Below are positions 51,950 to 61,214 of a DNA stretch of 64,000 bases, piece by piece. The notes below the pieces were generated by a model. That model was not told the DNA's origin. It worked only from the letters and a program-made list of their open reading frames with translations, and did not search any database. Each line of letters begins with the position of its first letter. The first letter of the stretch is position 1. Location: NCBI GenBank assembly GCA_018697095.1, contig JABHSG010000003.1, positions 420,839 to 484,838 on the forward strand. Direction: 5' to 3'. Source of the DNA: an archaeon. Its GTDB lineage: Archaea; Nanobdellota; Nanobdellia; Woesearchaeales; GW2011-AR9. The position numbers were made by a program, and so were the translations under genes.

Positions 51950-53677
51950 CTAATGTTTATACACGTGTTCTGTGCTATCTTTAAGTGTCCACATAATCAA
52001 TCCTAAAAACACAAGTGCAAGTCCAGCGCCAACAATACTGTACACTGAATAACCTCTCCAGTCTGGACTAAAATGCATAAGCATTGCACTACTCATCAAA
52101 AACGAAGAAAATAGTATTGAATAAATTCCTAGTTTACTCACTTTCCAAATTGTATGCGACATGTAGTGCGCAGTTTTGTCAATGTGCTCAGCACTACGTT
52201 CGAGCATTTCAATTTTACGGTTAAATGAATTAATCATCTGTGGGGCAGCGCCAATTAAGTCTTTCATTTCAAACGCAAAATCAACTCCTCCTTTAGCAAG
52301 AGTTCTTGGTGCCCATTCATCCTTGAGAAGTTTACGAATGTATGGTTTTGCACTTTCAACGACGTTGAAGTGTGGATCTAATTCACGGCAAGTTCCATCA
52401 AGTGTCAGAAGTGATTTTGAAAACAAGATCATCTGTGATGGCAGACGTAAATAATTACGGCGAGCAACATCAATTACATCATTTAGCATCTTAGGAATTG
52501 GCATTTTATTAATTGGCATGTTGTAATAATCACCAATTGCATGATAAATTCCTTCCTCAATTTTATGCATGTCTGGGTCACTTTTTGCTGTGTTCAAATT
52601 AATGAGTGCTGCTGCAGTTTTTTCCAAACTACCATCAATTAATGCTAAAAACAATTTACGGATTTTACGACGTAAATTATTATTTATGAATCCGACAATT
52701 CCAAAATCTAAAAAAGCAATTTGGTCGGTTGCTTTTATCTTTCCGCTAGCAGTTATTTTATTTTCAACTAAAATATTGCCTGGGTGTAAATCTGCATGAA
52801 AAAAACCATCTTCAAAAAGTTGTTTGTATACTGCTTTGTTTAATCTATCAACAATTTTTGTGTTTAATTCTTGCTTGCGATTTGAAAGTAAATTTTCTCC
52901 ATCAATATACTCCATAACTACTATGTTGCTGCTAGAATAATGTTCATAGACTTTTGGGATATGGATTCCTTTTACTCCTTCAAAATTTCTAGCAAAACGA
53001 ATCATGTTTCGTTGTTCATGCAAAAGGTCTAACTCCTTTAAAGTATATTTTTTGAATTCTTCAACAATTGATTTTGGATCTAAAAATTCTAAATCATATT
53101 TGTGGCTTAGTATCTGTACAAGTGAAAACATAATCCCTATGTCTTCCACAAATTTTTCTTCAATTCCAGGACGACGTACTTTAACAGCTACTTTTGTTCC
53201 ATCACGAAGTGTAGCGCGGTATACTTGTGCAATGGACCCGCTTGCAATTGGTTTTTTATTAAAAGACTTAAATGTACGAATCCCTTTTGGTAATTCTTGC
53301 TCAACAATGAATTTAATCTCGTCCCATGCTTGTTCTGGGACATGGTCGAGTAGTTTTTCAAATTCTTTAGAATATTCCTGGCCAACCAAATCTGGTCGAA
53401 GTGCTAATAATTGGCCAAGTTTCAAAAATGCACCGCCAAGTCTCTCAAAAATTAAACGTACAGTTTCTGGCTGTGTGTGAGAAATCACTTTACTTTTGCT
53501 TGGTGTTCCATCTGTAGAATTGCTTGGACTAATTTTTCTGTTATGGATTTTTTTATGCCAAGGTAAATGTTTGTTAAATGAGAATACATCAATTAGATGG
53601 TGTAGTTCAAGTTCTAAAAATACGGTTGCAATCTCCTTCATGCGTTTAGCATTCATAACTGTCTGTTTAATTCCCAT
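51950..53677 (-). CDS. ABC1/UbiB (ADCK) atypical kinase-like membrane protein
   Basis: About 575 aa from the ATG at 53677. Signature elements: GGAFLKLGQLLALRPDLV (KxGQ helix), IASGSIAQVYRA (Ala-rich loop), GTKVAVKVRRPGIE (lysine), FFHADLHPGNILVE (catalytic loop) and IAFLDFGIVGF (DFG). The C-terminus has two membrane helices (GIYSILFSSFLMSSAMLM and SIVGAGLALVFLGLIMWTL). UbiB proteins act as ATPases in isoprenoid-quinone/lipid metabolism in bacteria and mitochondria; the archaeal role is unclear. Confidence 0.92.
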   Translation of the reverse strand: MGIKQTVMNAKRMKEIATVFLELELHHLIDVFSFNKHLPWHKKIHNRKISPSNSTDGTPSKSKVISHTQPETVRLIFERLGGAFLKLGQLLALRPDLVGQEYSKEFEKLLDHVPEQAWDEIKFIVEQELPKGIRTFKSFNKKPIASGSIAQVYRATLRDGTKVAVKVRRPGIEEKFVEDIGIMFSLVQILSHKYDLEFLDPKSIVEEFKKYTLKELDLLHEQRNMIRFARNFEGVKGIHIPKVYEHYSSSNIVVMEYIDGENLLSNRKQELNTKIVDRLNKAVYKQLFEDGFFHADLHPGNILVENKITASGKIKATDQIAFLDFGIVGFINNNLRRKIRKLFLALIDGSLEKTAAALINLNTAKSDPDMHKIEEGIYHAIGDYYNMPINKMPIPKMLNDVIDVARRNYLRLPSQMILFSKSLLTLDGTCRELDPHFNVVESAKPYIRKLLKDEWAPRTLAKGGVDFAFEMKDLIGAAPQMINSFNRKIEMLERSAEHIDKTAHYMSHTIWKVSKLGIYSILFSSFLMSSAMLMHFSPDWRGYSVYSIVGAGLALVFLGLIMWTLKDSTEHVYKH

Positions 53678-53806
53678 CAACCATTCAACCCAACATGTGT
53701 TGTAAAGTAACTATTATATTTACAATTTACTGATCTAAATAAATAAAACAGCGTATTTAAGCCTTACTCAAATAACTCCTCTTCAAACGTACTTGAAATA
53801 ATTACT

Positions 53807-54559
53807 TTATGCTCTGTTTTTAAGATAATTAGCAAGCAACCTTTGGTCATTTCGTGAAACTTGGATCTGAAAAGCATTCATAATACCTGGGTCATGACAT
53901 GGTTCTGAAGTTACATATACTCCAACAGTTGGTATTCTTGCAGCTCCAAGTGCATGAACCATCTCACAATCTCTTCTTGAGTTTCCATACACTACTGCTC
54001 TTTGAATTTGCCTTCCCATAAGTAAATGGTGTCCAATTACTCTTTGTATTGGTTTTACTTTTTTAAAAGCACTAGGATGATATCCTTGAAATTCAAGCGC
54101 TTGCGCAAATGCCCAAGCAACAATCCTATTGTTCCTAGTAACAATATATCTTCTTGCATCTTTATTTCTTTTTTGGTGTACTTCTGCAGCCCCTAAAAAA
54201 AGTCTATCTCTTGCAAATTTTGAAGTGTATCTTTTTACTAATGCTTTTTCAATTGGACCGTTGTTAGGAATAAATTCATCTTTATACCATCTCCAGTGCT
54301 TCTCCCTCACACTTTCTTCTTCGCCAAGACAACTTATTCTTCTACTAATTAATTCAACAATGTCGGGAAGGCTGTGTTTTCCAGAGATAACGTTTCTTCT
54401 AATTATGTCAGTAGCTTGACATGCAGCAATAGTGTCATCTAAATCAACAAAACTAGCATCAGCTTCAAGAACACCATCGAGTAATTGGTGCAGTTCTTGG
54501 TCATGTTGATAGATTAACCACTGGTTCCTACTAGATCCAGGTGCAATTTGTAATCTCAT
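53807..54559 (-). CDS. HAD-superfamily phosphatase-like protein
   Basis: About 250 aa from the ATG at 54559 (the track start is an upstream TTG). HAD motifs in order: ASFVDLDDTIAA (motif I, nucleophilic Asp), RRYIVTRNNRIVAWA (motif II), a Lys in FKKVKPIQRVIG (motif III), and VVYGNSRRDCEMVHALGAARIPTVGV (motif IV). The motifs fit a small-molecule phosphatase; the substrate is unknown. Confidence 0.65.
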   Translation of the reverse strand: MRLQIAPGSSRNQWLIYQHDQELHQLLDGVLEADASFVDLDDTIAACQATDIIRRNVISGKHSLPDIVELISRRISCLGEEESVREKHWRWYKDEFIPNNGPIEKALVKRYTSKFARDRLFLGAAEVHQKRNKDARRYIVTRNNRIVAWAFAQALEFQGYHPSAFKKVKPIQRVIGHHLLMGRQIQRAVVYGNSRRDCEMVHALGAARIPTVGVYVTSEPCHDPGIMNAFQIQVSRNDQRLLANYLKNRA

Positions 54560-54687
54560 TATAATGCGCAGCAAGCACTAAACTTAAGAATCTTCTGCAA
54601 GAAGCAACTGCTCTTTGCTTTCTCTAATTTTCTTATTCTCTTTTCTGGCCCAAACAATTATAACTTATCTCTTCTCTTCTTACTCTT

Positions 54688-55116
54688 ATGACAATCACGC
54701 TTCTTTGCCTTGGAAAATGCCGCCAACAGTACGTTAAAGATGGAATTAAAGAATATCAAAAACGCCTAGGTAAGTATTGCAAATTCGAATACAAAGAAAT
54801 CGACGAAAAATCTTTCTTAAACAAATCAAATCTATCTAAACTCGAAAATCATTGCGTTGTAGCACTTGACACTCTTGGGGCGCAACTCTCTTCAGAAAAA
54901 CTAGCAACTAAAATCAAAGACTTACATCTAAACCATAAAAATATCACATTCATTATTGGAGCGGCAAATGGGCTCCCAGAAAATATCAAAAAATCAGCCA
55001 ACCTAACACTTAGTCTTTCCAAACTAACTTTTCCTAATGAATTAGTTAGGGTTATTTTCATAGAGCAATTATACAGAAGTTTCACAATCATCAAAAAAGA
55101 AAACTATCATAAGTAA
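54688..55116 (+). CDS. rlmH: RlmH-like SPOUT 23S rRNA methyltransferase
   Basis: 142 aa. It resembles the bacterial enzyme that methylates pseudouridine 1915 in 23S rRNA helix 69. Motifs: MTITLLCLGKCRQQYVKDGI, HCVVALDTLGAQLSSEKLA, ITFIIGAANGLPENI, and LTFPNELVRVIFIEQLYRSFTIIKKENYHK, the knotted C-terminal SAM site. Length is close to the bacterial 155 aa. RlmH is mainly bacterial, so transfer is likely. Single gene on the plus strand. Confidence 0.92.
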   Translation: MTITLLCLGKCRQQYVKDGIKEYQKRLGKYCKFEYKEIDEKSFLNKSNLSKLENHCVVALDTLGAQLSSEKLATKIKDLHLNHKNITFIIGAANGLPENIKKSANLTLSLSKLTFPNELVRVIFIEQLYRSFTIIKKENYHK

Positions 55117-55145
55117 GCAAAACCACTCATAAAAATAATATGCAA

Positions 55146-55514
55146 TTAATATTGGTTTGGTTGCGCTAAACTAATTTCTGTTGCGTAAAAAACGCCTTTT
55201 TGAGAATCATATGTCCCTTCAACTTGAACATTGTCTCTAAAAAAAACGGCATCTCCTAATTGATTTCCAAGTAACTTTGCCTCAGGGTACGAAATAGTTT
55301 CTCTAACTACTTCAAGTGTTCTATCTCTGTCGCTTACAGTGATCTCTCCTCGTACACTACCTTCTCTTCCACCTTCTGGTTCGTCTATGATAGTATATCT
55401 AGAAACTTTCACTCCCTCAAGAAGATACTCTGTGCCTTCAGCGTCACTTGTATTCTCAGCTTCTAATGCTAGTAATGTTTCAAGTCCAATTCGTACTATT
55501 TCTGCCATTTTCAA
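55146..55514 (-). CDS. Hypothetical protein
   Basis: 122 aa, not recognised. Soluble, beta-rich (VSRYTIIDEPEGGREGSVRGEITVSDRDRTLEVV), acidic. It follows the 66-aa coiled-coil gene by 6 bp and is likely co-transcribed with it. Confidence 0.55.
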   Translation of the reverse strand: MKMAEIVRIGLETLLALEAENTSDAEGTEYLLEGVKVSRYTIIDEPEGGREGSVRGEITVSDRDRTLEVVRETISYPEAKLLGNQLGDAVFFRDNVQVEGTYDSQKGVFYATEISLAQPNQY

Positions 55515-55520
55515 ACCAAT

Positions 55521-55721
55521 CTATTGGCAACAATCTGCTCGGCATTCGTCAACTTCGCCTTTTACAGCTTCAATTGCATGTCCAAGTGTTTTGTTCTCTT
55601 CTTCAATTTTAGCAAGCCTGGTACTTAGCCATTCAATGTGTGCGTAAAGTGCATGGATATCTCGCTTAGCCAAATCAAAACTGTGTGCTACTTTTTGTTT
55701 AAAGACCTTATCGTTTAACAT
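55521..55721 (-). CDS. Small coiled-coil protein
   Basis: 66 aa. Helical throughout (HALYAHIEWLSTRLAKIEEENKTLGHAIEAVKGEVDEC), ending in a pair of cysteines (ECRADCCQ). Not recognised. Probably one unit with the 122-aa gene. Confidence 0.6.
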   Translation of the reverse strand: MLNDKVFKQKVAHSFDLAKRDIHALYAHIEWLSTRLAKIEEENKTLGHAIEAVKGEVDECRADCCQ

Positions 55722-55775
55722 GACTAACTAGAAAGAATGCTCCTTTATAAATATTTCGTCACTAAACAGTGATAA

Positions 55776-56096
55776 TTAAATCAAGTCTGATGCACTCACA
55801 TTCGAGCTACTAAGGGCATCGCTACTCCCACAATATGGACATACTGCTTTTCTAGAACTAAATTTATATCGGCATGCACCACAAAACAGATCTTGTTTTA
55901 CTTTTTTACGTTCTTCGCTAACCATTCTCAAGGTAGTGCCACGAGACGATTTAAAGCAAGGGTAACACTCATATACTGTTCCCATTCCATAGCGATCAAC
56001 TAGTACTGTTTCATTTTTAGGAGTACCATCGCCACATGTAAAACACTTTATTTTTGCTTGAATAACTGCCACTAAAAAAATCAATACGCAATTCAT
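55776..56096 (-). CDS. Zinc-ribbon protein
   Basis: 106 aa. Three cysteine knuckles: KCFTCGDGT, YECYPCF, and LFCGACRYKF...AVCPYCGSSD, enough for two zinc ribbons. A hydrophobic N-terminus (MNCVLIFLVAVIQA) may be a false start; an alternative start within is not obvious. Probably RNA- or protein-binding. Family not recognised. Confidence 0.6.
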   Translation of the reverse strand: MNCVLIFLVAVIQAKIKCFTCGDGTPKNETVLVDRYGMGTVYECYPCFKSSRGTTLRMVSEERKKVKQDLFCGACRYKFSSRKAVCPYCGSSDALSSSNVSASDLI

Positions 56097-56172
56097 ATAA
56101 AAACATTGTTTTAATGCAGAACTACAATTGCTTTAGTATCCTTAGAACTAACAATCAGGCAAACTAATATAA

Positions 56173-56200
56173 GTACAAAGTGAGCTTGCTTACATTGTAC
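56173..56200 (+). promoter_or_regulatory. Hairpin upstream of the CCA-adding enzyme gene
   Basis: GTACAA-A-GTGAG-CTTG-CTTAC-A-TTGTAC forms a stem of 11 pairs with one A-A mismatch about 45 nt before the ATG at 56244. Preceded by a TATA-like CTAATATAAG. Confidence 0.4.
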
Positions 56201-56243
56201 TCAAATACAATCAACTTAATATGAGTTTTCAAGAATAAGTAAC

Positions 56244-57599
56244 ATGTCAACTATCAACACAATCCAAAAATCTGTACTCAAAAGCATCTCTCCAACTAGT
56301 ACTAGGTCCAAAGAGGTTCAAGATATAATTTCCAAAATCCAAAAAAAGCTTCAAACTCAAATAAAAAAACAAAAACTTCAAGCTGAAGCGTTTATTGGTG
56401 GTTCAATTGCCAAAGGAACATATTTTGCAAACAAAACAGATGTTGACATTTTCATAAGATTCGATTACATAACATACAAAACAAAATCAAATCAATTAAG
56501 TGATTTATTAGAACCAATTTTGACTGCAGCATTTCCATTGCTAGCAAAAAAAAATAAGCTCCATCGAGTGCATGGGTCTCGTGATTACTTCCAAATAAAT
56601 ATGCAAGGTTTCCAATTCGAATTTGTACCTATCCTAAATATCACTGACGCAAAAGATGCAATCAATATTACTGATGTAACTCCACTTCACGTTGATTACG
56701 TAAATAAATCTGCAAATAAACAACTAAAAGACCAAATCAGACTCGCAAAACAATTCGCTAAAGCAAATAATTGCTATGGTGCTGAAAGTTACATTGGTGG
56801 ATTCTCTGGCTACGTCCTTGAAATTCTCACGATCCATTACTCTTCTTTTGAGGCCCTTCTAAAAGCTAGCCAAAAGTGGAAACTAAACTCTCATCCTAAC
56901 GAAAAGAAAACTGTTATTGATCCATCTAACTATCACAAAGGCAAAATGATCTCTTTTGAAATAGATGTGTCTAAACTCCAATCTCCGATTGTTGTAGTTG
57001 ATCCAACTGACAAATGGCGTAACGCAAGTGCTGCTTTAATTATGCAAAAAGTTAAACTTTTTCAAAAAGCAGCAAAACAGTATTTAAAATCTCCAAACAA
57101 GAGTTTTTTCGAGAAGCAGCCAGTCACAGTAAAAAATCTAAAACAAATTGCTAAAAAAAGCAAACTTAATCTAACTTACTTAGAATTAATCCCAAACCTT
57201 GGCAAACAAGACGTTGTAGGTTGTCAAATCTTAAAAACTTTTGAGTTCATCAAAAAAGAACTAAAAGAGTTTACTCTCAAACAAGCGAACTGGGATTGGC
57301 AAAGACAAGAAAATAGTGATGGGCAAGAAAACAGTGGCAAAGCAATTCTTTACTACTTCACTAAAAAATCAAAGCTTCCAAAAACTTTCAAAATTCAAGG
57401 ACCACCAACAACTATGAGTGCTGCTTGTAAAGCTTTCAAAAAAGCGCACAAAAACACAACGACTGTTCAAGGTAAATTAGTTGCTACAGAAAATTACAAA
57501 CAAACAGACCTAGAACTAGTACTCTTAGCAATTCTAAAAAAATCATACCTCAAACAAAAATTTCAACAATTATCTAAAACAGAACTAACTCTCAATTAA
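56244..57599 (+). CDS. cca: CCA-adding tRNA nucleotidyltransferase (archaeal class I)
   Basis: 451 aa, the archaeal norm. It adds or repairs the 3' CCA of tRNAs. The nucleotidyltransferase signature is AFIGGSIAKGTYFANKTDVDIFIRF (GS...DxD), with the third acid in FQFEFVPILNI. YGAESYIGGFSGYVLEILTIHY and the RNA-binding C-terminus follow. tRNA-Phe in this window lacks encoded CCA, so the enzyme is needed. Confidence 0.95.
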   Translation: MSTINTIQKSVLKSISPTSTRSKEVQDIISKIQKKLQTQIKKQKLQAEAFIGGSIAKGTYFANKTDVDIFIRFDYITYKTKSNQLSDLLEPILTAAFPLLAKKNKLHRVHGSRDYFQINMQGFQFEFVPILNITDAKDAINITDVTPLHVDYVNKSANKQLKDQIRLAKQFAKANNCYGAESYIGGFSGYVLEILTIHYSSFEALLKASQKWKLNSHPNEKKTVIDPSNYHKGKMISFEIDVSKLQSPIVVVDPTDKWRNASAALIMQKVKLFQKAAKQYLKSPNKSFFEKQPVTVKNLKQIAKKSKLNLTYLELIPNLGKQDVVGCQILKTFEFIKKELKEFTLKQANWDWQRQENSDGQENSGKAILYYFTKKSKLPKTFKIQGPPTTMSAACKAFKKAHKNTTTVQGKLVATENYKQTDLELVLLAILKKSYLKQKFQQLSKTELTLN

Positions 57600-57645
57600 A
57601 ATCAAACTATCTGTCATAAAAACAGGAACTAATTTTCAACTAAAC

Positions 57646-57753
57646 TTAATCTGCATGTTCAATCATCTTTTTCTTATCCATCCAGTATAGAAGTGCCATA
57701 ACTGCAATGTATACAACAATTACTGTGATAAAATAAGTTGTGATGCGACTCAT
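57646..57753 (-). CDS. Tiny single-pass membrane protein (35 aa)
   Basis: Not in the ORF track. The minus strand reads MSRITTYFITVIVVYIAVMA then LLYWMDKKKMIEHAD and a stop: one transmembrane helix and a charged tail, a typical small membrane protein. A TATA box (GTTTTATATA, 57776-57785) is centred 28 nt before the ATG, so the transcript would be leaderless. It sits in the 57600-57834 gap. Confidence 0.6.
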   Translation of the reverse strand: MSRITTYFITVIVVYIAVMALLYWMDKKKMIEHAD

Positions 57754-57775
57754 AACAAAGAAAACACAAATCTGG

Positions 57776-57785
57776 TATATAAAAC
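57776..57785 (-). promoter_or_regulatory. TATA box of the 35-aa membrane protein
   Basis: Minus-strand GTTTTATATA, at the right distance for leaderless transcription of 57646-57753. Confidence 0.55.
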
Positions 57786-57834
57786 TTCGCAGAATATTTC
57801 CACTCAAAGGTTCCTTTAGTTTTTATTGTTAGAA

Positions 57835-58275
57835 TTAATTTATTAATCTGTCAAAATCTCTTCTTGCGAAAGTTTCCTTAAGTGTATAGTCGTAATGTTC
57901 AAACCTTTTTATCTCTCCATCAACAAGTTCAAATCTGTATGCATGATTTTTTTCAAAATCAATTAGTTCTACTTGTTGCAAATTATCAAACCCAGGGAAA
58001 AAACTTCTTTGAACCATAACTTCATAATTAGTCTGATCTGAATCAATTCTAAAAACAAGCCATCCATTAGAGATTGATTCTGATTTTGTCATATCAATTC
58101 CTTTACCGTGGGCTAAGTGATAATCTTCACTCTTTTGCCCCATGTCTTCCATTTCTAATACTCTATCATAAAGGTCACGCACATCAGAATGATTTTTTTC
58201 CCCGTGATCAAACGTTACTAATTGTTCTTGAAGTGCTTTTGGGAAGTGAAGATATCCTATCATTTCGTCTCTCAA
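57835..58275 (-). CDS. Hypothetical protein
   Basis: 146 aa, not recognised. Soluble, with a beta-rich C-terminal half (NGWLVFRIDSDQTNYEVMVQ...QVELIDFEKNHAYRFELVDG). Divergent from Pop5 with 21 bp between starts, so the promoters must overlap. Confidence 0.55.
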   Translation of the reverse strand: MRDEMIGYLHFPKALQEQLVTFDHGEKNHSDVRDLYDRVLEMEDMGQKSEDYHLAHGKGIDMTKSESISNGWLVFRIDSDQTNYEVMVQRSFFPGFDNLQQVELIDFEKNHAYRFELVDGEIKRFEHYDYTLKETFARRDFDRLIN

Positions 58276-58296
58276 AGGCAGTTTATTAAAAAGCTA

Positions 58297-58755
58297 ATGT
58301 CCAATACATTTAAGAAACCACCAACCTCTCCACTCAAAGTAATGAAACTTAAACCATCTCAAAAGCCAAAAAAGCGTTACGTTGTTTTTGAAATCAAGGC
58401 TTCTTCTAAACCTTCTTTCACAGACAAAGAACTTTTCGAATCAATAGAATCCAATTTAGACAGATTCTTTGGCATATGGGGAAGGGCACTTTCAACACCT
58501 ATGCTTCTCAAAGAAACTTTGGCTTCAAATAAAGAAACTAATACCAAACTTCGTGCAAACGAAGGTTTAGAAATTTCAAAAAAATTTCAAAAACAAGTCA
58601 TCATCAAAATTGGCCACAAATTTACTGACGAACTAAAAGTAGCTATGGCTCTTCTAACACAAATTAAAACCAAGACCACACAAATAAAAGTAAGCACAAC
58701 TAGTATCACTACTTCTGGCACCATCAAAAGCGCTAAAGAAAAAATGGCCAAATGA
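58297..58755 (+). CDS. rnp2: RNase P protein component Pop5 (Rnp2)
   Basis: 152 aa from the ATG at 58297 (the track start 75 nt upstream lies inside the divergent gene). The family pattern is KRYVVFEIKAS, then SIESNLDRFFGIWGRA, and the end TTSGTIKSAKEKM, which matches the Pop5 C-terminus (vSGTIr). Part of the tRNA 5'-processing ribonucleoprotein. First gene of the conserved archaeal series Pop5-PsmA-SBDS-Rrp4-Rrp41-Rrp42. Confidence 0.85.
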   Translation: MSNTFKKPPTSPLKVMKLKPSQKPKKRYVVFEIKASSKPSFTDKELFESIESNLDRFFGIWGRALSTPMLLKETLASNKETNTKLRANEGLEISKKFQKQVIIKIGHKFTDELKVAMALLTQIKTKTTQIKVSTTSITTSGTIKSAKEKMAK

Positions 58756-58784
58756 TACCATTGTATTCTCTACTGATTGCAAAA

Positions 58785-58795
58785 GATATAAATAC
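58785..58795 (+). promoter_or_regulatory. TATA box of psmA
   Basis: GATATAAATAC, about 70 nt before the psmA ATG, implying a leader of about 40 nt with GGGGTG as ribosome site. Confidence 0.55.
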
Positions 58796-58857
58796 TCTCA
58801 CCAAGCTAATTTCCCTTAGTAAATCATCAAAATCTAAACTATAGGGGTGTAATAATT

Positions 58858-59571
58858 ATGAAAATGCAAGATCGAATGGGATATGATAGGAGTATCACCA
58901 TGTTTTCTCCTGATGGACGACTTCTTCAGGTAGAGTACGCTAAAAAAACAGTAAAACAAGGTTCAACAGCTATTGGTGTTGAATGTAAAGACGGTGTTGT
59001 TTTAGTTGCTGACAAAAGAGTTAGTAGTAAATTAATGGTAGCTGATGCTATTGAGAAAACTTTCAAAATTGATGACCATATTATTGCAACAGCAGCTGGA
59101 ATTATCTCTGACGCTAGAGTTTTAGTAGACAGGTCTCAATTAAAAGCGCAGCAGCATTTTGTAACTTATAATTCCAAAATTGATGTTTTATCTGTTGTAA
59201 AAGATATTTGCGATTTGAAACAAATCTGTACTCAAAGTGGGGGATTAAGACCTTTTGGTGTATCTTTACTAGTGGCTGGTGTTGAAGAAGATGGTACAAT
59301 GAAACTTTTTCTAACTGAACCATATGGACTTTATTTCCAATACAGAGCAGCAGTAATTGGTGAACATGATACTGAAATCGAACAAACTTTGCAAAAGAAA
59401 TGGAAAAACACTCTTTCCACTACTGACGGAATTAAACTTGCACTTTCAGCTCTAAAAGAAGCAATGGGCGCTGAGTTTGATGCTGCAACTCTTGATGTTA
59501 TGACTGTAAGTAAAGAATCAAAAAGAGCAAAGCAACTTACAACCACAGAAATCAAAGCTCTTCTGAAGTAA
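58858..59571 (+). CDS. psmA: Proteasome alpha subunit
   Basis: 237 aa. Forms the outer rings of the 20S proteasome. The N-terminus MGYDRSITMFSPDGRLLQVEYAKKTVKQGS is the alpha-subunit signature, with GVVLVADKR and the gate-region Tyr/Asp. Ribosome site GGGGTGTAATAATT. The beta subunit is not in the window. The gene is followed by a T-rich terminator-like tract. Confidence 0.97.
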   Translation: MKMQDRMGYDRSITMFSPDGRLLQVEYAKKTVKQGSTAIGVECKDGVVLVADKRVSSKLMVADAIEKTFKIDDHIIATAAGIISDARVLVDRSQLKAQQHFVTYNSKIDVLSVVKDICDLKQICTQSGGLRPFGVSLLVAGVEEDGTMKLFLTEPYGLYFQYRAAVIGEHDTEIEQTLQKKWKNTLSTTDGIKLALSALKEAMGAEFDAATLDVMTVSKESKRAKQLTTTEIKALLK

Positions 59572-59591
59572 TAATCTTTTATTTTTTTATT

Positions 59592-60191
59592 TCAATTTCT
59601 AATATGTCTTTTCAATTGCATAATTCCTTCCAATGTAATATCATACAAAAATGGTTCTCCTGGGTCGTATCCAAATACGCCTGTGTCTTTTTCAATATAT
59701 CTTGCACTAAGCTTATTCCTTACGTAAAATATGGCATCTTGTCGAGAATTAATTTTTGGTAAATCTAAGGCTTCTGGTTTAAAATCAAAAGGCCAATAAA
59801 AAGATCTTAAAAGAGTATTTGGTGAATCACTTTCATAGGTCCAAATGTTTCTAAATCTTCTATTGTCTTTGTCGGCAGTTTCAAGAACAATAGCACCTTG
59901 GTTAATTCTGAGCAAATTAATCTGTCCTTGCATGTTACTTTGCCAATCTTTTTTTAATATAGTTCCTTCTTGGGCAGGATTTGGGACTAATTTTCTGATT
60001 CTTTCGCCAATGGTATCATCTGGGTGGCCATTGATAACTCCAATAAGCATTGCAAGGTAATTTTTTCCAATTATAGATTTCTCCTCTTCTTTAGTTTTAT
60101 CAGAACCTACTATTGACACTCGGCTATCTGTTCCAGCAATGACTCCTAGGGTGGATCTTTCAATATAAGGAACAACTACATGGATTGTCAT
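59592..60191 (-). CDS. Hypothetical protein interrupting the exosome superoperon
   Basis: About 199 aa from the ATG at 60191 (track start is GTG, five codons earlier). Not recognised with confidence. The N-terminal third (STLGVIAGTDSRVSIVGSDKTKEEEKSIIGKNYLAMLIGVING) vaguely recalls Ntn-hydrolase/proteasome strands (...vlAaDsRv...K...i......i.G), but no N-terminal Thr is apparent. It lies on the opposite strand between psmA and SBDS, which are normally contiguous. Confidence 0.55.
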   Translation of the reverse strand: MTIHVVVPYIERSTLGVIAGTDSRVSIVGSDKTKEEEKSIIGKNYLAMLIGVINGHPDDTIGERIRKLVPNPAQEGTILKKDWQSNMQGQINLLRINQGAIVLETADKDNRRFRNIWTYESDSPNTLLRSFYWPFDFKPEALDLPKINSRQDAIFYVRNKLSARYIEKDTGVFGYDPGEPFLYDITLEGIMQLKRHIRN

Positions 60192-60404
60192 GATTCCCTT
60201 ATTCACTATCCTTTTAAAAAATAGTTATTAGTTAATGCGAATTTGTTTGATTTTCACTATTTTGTCAAATAAATCTCCAAGAGTACTACAAAAACAAGTT
60301 TTTGAGCTTCAGAAATATCCCTAATATTCAATAGTAACATTTTTAAACAAAACCCACTATTTATGCTTGCAAGAGAGAAAAGATAAGTATTAAAGAGGAA
60401 ACAC

Positions 60405-61103
60405 ATGAGTAGTTCAAACAAAGTAATTCTAGCACGTATTAAAAAACAAGGTAGCAATTTTGAAATTTCTGTAAACTCAGATAAGGCGCTAGACTTCAAA
60501 CAAGGAAAAATCGACAACGTCTCAGAAGCCTTAGAAGTTGAAGATATCTTCACAGATGCTAAAAAAGGCCTAAAAGCTAGCGAGCAGCAATTAACAGCTG
60601 CCTTTAACACAACTAATATTTTAGAAATTGCAGCAATTATCATCAATAAAGGAGAAATCCAATTAAGCGCAGAACACAGAAAAGAAGAAAGGCAAAAAAA
60701 ACAAAAGCAATTAGTTCACATGATCCATTCTATGGCAGTTGATTCTAAGACTGATTTGCCACACCCAGTGGCAAGAATCGAAGCTGCACTAACTCAAGCT
60801 AAAGCAACCCTTCTTGATCATAAAACTATAGAAGAACAATTCGATGATATCATCAAAAAACTCCGCCCAATTCTTCCAATCAAAATCTCTAAAAAACTTC
60901 TTTATGTTGTAGCCTCCGCGCAGCATGTCGGAAAATTAAGTAATTACATTAGAGGCAACTTAACTATCAAAAAAGAAGAGTGGACTAATGACGGGCACTG
61001 GGCAACTTTAAGTGAAGCTCCAGCAGGTCTTGTTCCAGAAATCGTGGATAAAATAAATGGTATCACTGGTGGCGACGCAAGCATAGATATCAGAGACGAG
61101 TAA
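60405..61103 (+). CDS. sdo1: SBDS/Sdo1 ribosome maturation protein
   Basis: 232 aa. It helps release aIF6 from the large subunit together with EF-2 in related systems. Segments NKVILARIKKQGSNFEISVNSDKAL, VEDIFTDAKKGLKASEQQL and HRKEERQKKQKQLVHMIHSMAVDSKTDLPHP are the family hallmarks, with the three-domain length. Ribosome site AAAGAGGAAACAC. The upstream 198-bp gap holds only AT-rich sequence and the promoter. Confidence 0.95.
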   Translation: MSSSNKVILARIKKQGSNFEISVNSDKALDFKQGKIDNVSEALEVEDIFTDAKKGLKASEQQLTAAFNTTNILEIAAIIINKGEIQLSAEHRKEERQKKQKQLVHMIHSMAVDSKTDLPHPVARIEAALTQAKATLLDHKTIEEQFDDIIKKLRPILPIKISKKLLYVVASAQHVGKLSNYIRGNLTIKKEEWTNDGHWATLSEAPAGLVPEIVDKINGITGGDASIDIRDE

Positions 61104-61214
61104 ATTAAATCAAAAAAGATAACATAAGTAAACAAATTAATATTCAAAAAATAAAGATTAACATTCAAAAAATTAACAAATAAACTTAAACTTAACAAAA
61201 ACAGGTAAAACAAA

